From assembly GCA_011523545.1 (NCBI GenBank), contig WTGN01000094.1, positions 63,001 through 127,000 on the forward strand: a stretch of DNA of 64,000 nt. The letters are read 5' to 3'. Numbering within the stretch: the stretch's first letter is position 1; every line of letters begins with the position of its first letter. The notes below the pieces were generated by a model. The model did no database searches. It saw only the letters and a program-made list of their open reading frames with translations, and was not told where the DNA came from. This document shows positions 60,252 to 64,000 of this stretch, piece after piece. Position numbers and translations under genes: made by a program. The DNA comes from Chloroflexota bacterium (GTDB lineage Bacteria; Chloroflexota; Anaerolineae; Aggregatilineales; Phototrophicaceae).

Positions 60252-61127
60252 ATGAATCTGCAAGAGTTGAACCAATCCGAATTCCCGGTTCCCGCCGAGT
60301 TGGAAAACAACATCGCCATAACCAGCTTGAGCCAGCTTTATAACTGGGGCCGCCGCAATTCCATGTGGCCGATGCTCTTCGGTTTGGCTTGCTGCGCGAT
60401 TGAGATGATCGCCACCGCCGCCTCGCGTTTCGATTTTTCGCGCTTCGGCTTTGAAGTCATGCGGGCGACGCCGCGCCAGGCCGATCTGATGATTGTCTCG
60501 GGCACCGTCACCAAGAAGATGGTGGTGCCGATTGTACGACTGTACAACCAAATGCCGGAACCGAAATATGTCCTGGCGATGGGCGCCTGCGCCAGCGGCG
60601 GCGGGCCCTTCAAAGAGGGTTACAATGTCGTCTCAGGAATGGACAAGTTTCTGCCGGTTGATGTCTACGTGCCCGGCTGCCCGCCAACACCGCAAGCCTT
60701 GCTCTATGGCATGATCGCCCTGCAGCGCAAGATCGACGGCCAGAGCATCGCCAATGGCGACGATGTGCCCTGGTACGGCGTCAGCAGCGCGGAACCGACG
60801 CCTGTGCCCGTGCTGGGCCCGGACATTATTGACCCGCGCCAGATGGACATGATTCGCCGACAGGCCGAGGCGGCCGCGAGCGACATGGCTGGTATCGGCG
60901 CGCGTGAATTGCCAGCGATGACGCAAGTGGTGACGGCGACAGCGGCGGTTGAAGCGACGGTGGACGCGGCGGCTGAGCCCGTATCGACTGACGCGTTGAG
61001 CTTTGTTCTGCCAGCCGGTGGAACGCCTTGGGCGGAAGCGGAAGACATCCGCGAGAAACGCCGGCAGCGAGCGCTGGCGCGTAAAGCAGTGCGCGCGTCT
61101 CGGCGCGCGGCAACCGAAGAGGGATAG
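60252..61127 (+). CDS. nuoB: NADH-quinone oxidoreductase subunit B, with C-terminal extension
   Basis: This 291-residue subunit binds the N2 [4Fe-4S] cluster next to the quinone site. GLACCAIEMIATAASRFDF (double Cys), MGACASGGGP and VPGCPPTPQALLYGMIALQ hold the cluster ligands. The core ends near residue 200; about 90 further residues are Ala/Val-rich and finish with a basic segment starting TPWAEAEDIREKRRQRAL. NuoI ends in a similar tail. The gene lies between the IscX-like gene and nuoCD. Confidence 0.93.
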   Translation: MNLQELNQSEFPVPAELENNIAITSLSQLYNWGRRNSMWPMLFGLACCAIEMIATAASRFDFSRFGFEVMRATPRQADLMIVSGTVTKKMVVPIVRLYNQMPEPKYVLAMGACASGGGPFKEGYNVVSGMDKFLPVDVYVPGCPPTPQALLYGMIALQRKIDGQSIANGDDVPWYGVSSAEPTPVPVLGPDIIDPRQMDMIRRQAEAAASDMAGIGARELPAMTQVVTATAAVEATVDAAAEPVSTDALSFVLPAGGTPWAEAEDIREKRRQRALARKAVRASRRAATEEG

Positions 61128-61133
61128 AACTTA

Positions 61134-63014
61134 ATGGACAACCCGGCGCTGGCGCCTGAGAGACAGCTCGATACGACAACAGTCGACGAAGCCATCGGCT
61201 ATTTGCGATCCGAACATGCCGATGCGGTGTCGCTGGATGACCGCGACGGCTACCAGGGCATCATAATCGGCAGCGGACGCCTGCTGGAAGTAGCTCGCGT
61301 CATCCGCGATGATTTGGGATTTGATTATCTGTCAAGCGCTACGGCAGTCGACTACCTGGGCGCCGGCGATCACCTGGAGATGGTTTACCATGCCTATCGC
61401 ACCAGCGGCGGCGGGGCGCTCGTCTTCAAGGCGCAGACCGACAGGGAGAAGGCCGAAATCCCGTCACTGGTTTCGGTTTGGCGCGGCGCTGATTTCCAGG
61501 AGCGGGAAGCCTGGGACCTGATGGGGATCAAGTTTCCGGGCCATCACAACTTGCAGCGGATCCTGATGTGGGAGGGCTTCCAGGGGCACCCCTTGCGCAA
61601 AGATTGGCGCGAAGCCTACTACGAAGAAGAGCAGAAGCCCTTTGACAGCCGCTGGCCCGGCGGCCACGTGCACCGCGCCGAAGAAAAGAACATCTTCGGC
61701 AAGAATGTGAGCTATCCGCCGGACATTGATCTCGGCCGCTTGATGGACACTTCGGAATCGGCGGTGTATCAGTCGCTGGGTTTGGGCGTCGATGTCGAGC
61801 GGATCATGGACAAAGACGGCTTCGAAACCAATGAGCTTGTCGTGAACATGGGCCCGCATCATCCCAGTACGCATGGCGTCTTTCGCATGGTGCTGACGGT
61901 CGATGGCGAGACGGTGACGTCGCTTGAGCCGGTGATGGGTTACCTGCACCGCAATCATGAGAAGATCGGCGAACGCAACACCTATCTTCACAACATCCCC
62001 TTCACTGACCGCCTTGATTACATCTCCAGCATGGGCAACAACCATGGATACGTGCTGGCTGTCGAGCAATTGATGAGCCTCGGACGCAAATACAATCCGC
62101 CGACTTATCGCAGCGAGGCTTTGCGCGTGATGATGGTTGAGCTCAGCCGCATCGTGAATCATCTGTGGGCGATCGGCTTTTGGCTGAACGACATCGGCGC
62201 CTTTTTCACGCCCGTGCTCTATTTTGTGCAGGAACGCGAGCGCATCCTCGACTTTTTTGAGGCGGTAGCAGGAAGCCGCATGATGTGCAATTACATGCGC
62301 TTCGGCGGACTGTTCGGGGATCTGCCCGCGCGCATCAAGAGCGTCTCCAATTTGACCAACGACCGTGTGCGCGATTACAACACGATTCAGTTTCTGACCG
62401 AGATGATCAATGAGCGTATCCCGCGCACGATCGACGATCTGGAGCGGCTGCTGACCCAGAACGAGATTTTGATCGAGCGCTCGGTGGGCGTCGGTGTCTT
62501 ATCGCGAGACGATGCCATCAATTACAGCGCTGCCGGACCGCTCCTGCGGGGCAGCGGGGTGGCTTATGATATTCGCCGCGCCGAACCCTACAGCATTTAT
62601 CCCGAGCTTGATTTTGATATTGCCGTCGAAGAAGAAGGCGATATGTACGCCCGCTATCGGGTGCGCGTCGCTGAAATGCGTGAGAGCGTGCGCATCTTGA
62701 AGCAGATCTTGCCGCGGTTGGAGGCGACGGCGGGCGAGTCGATCTGGGCTGACGGCAAACCGGGCGCCTACGCCCCGCGCGTACCCCATGGCGAAGCCTA
62801 CGGTCGCGTGGAAAATGGCAAGGGCGAGCTGGGATATTATGTCGTGTCCGCCGGTGGCTGGGGCGGCTCGTCGAATCCCTGGCGTTATCATGTGCGCGCC
62901 CCCAGCTTCATCAACCTGACGCCTATGGGCATTATGAGCCGCGGTCACAAAGTGGCGGACATCGTCGGCATTCTCGGCAGCATTGACATCGTATTAGGTG
63001 AGACGGACCGCTGA
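61134..63014 (+). CDS. nuoCD: NADH-quinone oxidoreductase fused subunits C and D
   Basis: This 626-residue fusion has residues about 20-180 as NuoC (DFQEREAWDLMGIKFPGHHN, LRKDWREAYY) and residues about 230-626 as NuoD (VVNMGPHHPSTHGVFRMVL, GYLHRNHEKIGE, RTIDDLERLLTQNEI, and the late loop LTPMGIMSRGHKVADI with the quinone-pocket residues). No internal stop separates them. C-D fusion is known in several phyla. It starts six bases after nuoB and is followed by nuoI. Confidence 0.94.
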   Translation: MDNPALAPERQLDTTTVDEAIGYLRSEHADAVSLDDRDGYQGIIIGSGRLLEVARVIRDDLGFDYLSSATAVDYLGAGDHLEMVYHAYRTSGGGALVFKAQTDREKAEIPSLVSVWRGADFQEREAWDLMGIKFPGHHNLQRILMWEGFQGHPLRKDWREAYYEEEQKPFDSRWPGGHVHRAEEKNIFGKNVSYPPDIDLGRLMDTSESAVYQSLGLGVDVERIMDKDGFETNELVVNMGPHHPSTHGVFRMVLTVDGETVTSLEPVMGYLHRNHEKIGERNTYLHNIPFTDRLDYISSMGNNHGYVLAVEQLMSLGRKYNPPTYRSEALRVMMVELSRIVNHLWAIGFWLNDIGAFFTPVLYFVQERERILDFFEAVAGSRMMCNYMRFGGLFGDLPARIKSVSNLTNDRVRDYNTIQFLTEMINERIPRTIDDLERLLTQNEILIERSVGVGVLSRDDAINYSAAGPLLRGSGVAYDIRRAEPYSIYPELDFDIAVEEEGDMYARYRVRVAEMRESVRILKQILPRLEATAGESIWADGKPGAYAPRVPHGEAYGRVENGKGELGYYVVSAGGWGGSSNPWRYHVRAPSFINLTPMGIMSRGHKVADIVGILGSIDIVLGETDR

Positions 63015-63057
63015 CGCCGCGAATGTTTTCGCGCCGGCTACAGGCTTAGGAGCTGCA

Positions 63058-63900
63058 ATGTACGGAACAGGTTTGGCGAAAGGTCTAATGCTCACCTTGC
63101 GGCATTTTGTCGAGTCTTACGTGGATGATATTCGCTATGGCTTCCGCAAGTATCACCATTCGACCGACAATTTTGGCATCCGACAGGGAACACAGACCAA
63201 GGGCGTCATCACCGTTCAGTATCCCGATGAAAAGGTGGCGGTGCCCGAGCGTTTTCGCTTTGTGCCCTTTCTCATCGTGGAAGATGAGGATCATCCGACG
63301 CGGGCCGGCAAAGACTGGTGCACCAGCTGTGGTATCTGCGCCAAAGTCTGCCCGCCGCAGTGCATTTGGATCGTCCGCGGAAACGACCCGAACACGGGCC
63401 GCCCCGTGCCCGAGCCGGAGGCCTTTTTCATCGATATTGATATCTGCATGAACTGTGGTTATTGCGCCGAATACTGCCCGTTTGACGCCATCAAAATGGA
63501 TCACGATTACGAGTTGGCAAGCTACGACCGCACGACACATCACATTCATGACAAGGAACGCTTGTCCAAGCCGAATTCTTATTGGCGCAGCATAGCCCCG
63601 ACGCGCGCCTACGAAGAAATGCTGGCGCGCGGGACCTGGGAGCACAAGGACGCGGCCAAAGAGGCGCGGCGCGGCGCTGCTGCTTCACGCGCCAGCGCGC
63701 CACCTCCAGCGGCCGAAAGACCTGCCGCCCCGCAGGCGCAAGCGGCGGCAAGCGAGGCGAGCGCATCAGGTGAAACCGCCGCTCCGGCGCCCGCCGCCGA
63801 AGGCGCAACGCCATGGACCGAGGACGAGGCCAAACGTGAAGAACGCCGGCGCAAAGCGCTGGAACGCAAAGCCAGACGCGCCGCCAAGCGAGGATCGTGA
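63058..63900 (+). CDS. nuoI: NADH-quinone oxidoreductase subunit I, with C-terminal extension
   Basis: This 280-residue subunit has two [4Fe-4S] ferredoxin motifs, CTSCGICAKVCPP and CMNCGYCAEYCPF. The ATG at 63058 has AGGAG six bases upstream. After about residue 200 the protein becomes Ala/Pro-rich and ends with a basic helix starting TPWTEDEAKREERRRKAL, closely resembling the NuoB tail. NuoI is usually shorter than 200 residues. In most operons NuoI follows NuoH, but here it follows NuoCD directly. Confidence 0.93.
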   Translation: MYGTGLAKGLMLTLRHFVESYVDDIRYGFRKYHHSTDNFGIRQGTQTKGVITVQYPDEKVAVPERFRFVPFLIVEDEDHPTRAGKDWCTSCGICAKVCPPQCIWIVRGNDPNTGRPVPEPEAFFIDIDICMNCGYCAEYCPFDAIKMDHDYELASYDRTTHHIHDKERLSKPNSYWRSIAPTRAYEEMLARGTWEHKDAAKEARRGAAASRASAPPPAAERPAAPQAQAAASEASASGETAAPAPAAEGATPWTEDEAKREERRRKALERKARRAAKRGS

Positions 63901-63920
63901 AAATAGAGAAATAAGTCTGG

Positions 63921-64000
63921 ATGCGCTCGATGCCCCCCATCGAGCCGGGTAAAACGCTTTCGACGCCGAGGAATGGCGACTTGCTGATGATTTGCTGCCA
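63921..64000 (+). CDS. Possible start of the next gene, cut by the window edge
   Basis: An ATG at 63921 opens a frame (MRSMPPIEPGKTLSTPRNGD) that stays open for 26 codons to the edge. Its position 21 bases after nuoI fits the next gene of the operon, but the fragment is too short to identify and there is no strong ribosome-binding site. Confidence 0.25.
   Translation, partial: MRSMPPIEPGKTLSTPRNGDLLMICC

Noticed and set aside
1..64000. CRISPR arrays
   Set aside because: The repeated sequences are isolated hairpins or elements of 50-300 bp, not short repeats with regular unique spacers, and no cas gene is present.

Overview
The window comes from a GC-rich bacterium with long operons. Several features point to the phylum Chloroflexota, probably the Anaerolineae side: the nuoB-nuoCD-nuoI order, the acyl-CoA ligases and the small membrane proteins around a carbamoyltransferase. 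This placement is an inference from protein resemblance, because no rRNA gene is present. Most of the sequence is chromosomal housekeeping and biosynthesis. The accessory parts are an orphan phage-terminase pair at the left edge, several families of short dispersed repeats, and a carbamoyltransferase cassette.

Layout. 1-2350: two perfect 55-bp direct repeats, a terminase small/large subunit pair and repeat debris. 2367-7489: mutL, a Ser/Thr protein kinase, a dGTPase-like HD hydrolase and a SAM hydrolase of the DUF62 family. 7490-8420: a 0.9-kb non-coding stretch with spaced motifs, stem-loops and a candidate operator. 8421-13712: a sugar ABC transporter without its ATPase, a class II ketose-bisphosphate aldolase and an ADP-dependent-type sugar kinase. 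13719-17500: selB, a coiled-coil protein and inserted repeats. 17596-20565: a his operon (hisH-A-F-I-E) preceded by a consensus promoter, a leader peptide with four consecutive His codons and an intrinsic terminator. 20588-26369: a tandem thioredoxin-fold protein, a thioesterase, an acyl-CoA ligase and a BTAD-type regulator. 26402-28677: tRNA-Arg(UCU) and gyrB. 28694-32646: the carbamoyltransferase/DUF5989/SxtJ-like/SGNH cassette. 32748-39889: a LON-domain protein, an alpha/beta hydrolase fused to an acyl-CoA synthetase, a sulfurtransferase, a BioF2-like acyltransferase and a GT4 glycosyltransferase.

40602-54575 is a block of amino-acid biosynthesis. argG-argH come first. They are followed by ilvE-ilvB-ilvN-ilvC-leuA-leuC-leuD-cimA-leuB, which are led by a Val/Leu/Ile-rich leader peptide and a terminator/antiterminator pair. 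murA follows on the other strand. A SAM-I riboswitch with its own terminator then controls a cystathionine gamma-synthase gene. thrC and thrB are divergent. The right edge (59885-64000) starts a complex I operon: a consensus promoter, an IscX-like gene, nuoB, fused nuoCD and nuoI.

The strongest regulatory message is that three pathways (His, branched-chain amino acids, Met) are each controlled by premature termination. Two use classical ribosome-mediated attenuation and one uses a riboswitch. The best unexplained items are the terminase pair with its repeats, the matching basic C-terminal tails on NuoB and NuoI, the carbamoyltransferase cassette, and two families of MITE-like elements, one nested inside the other.
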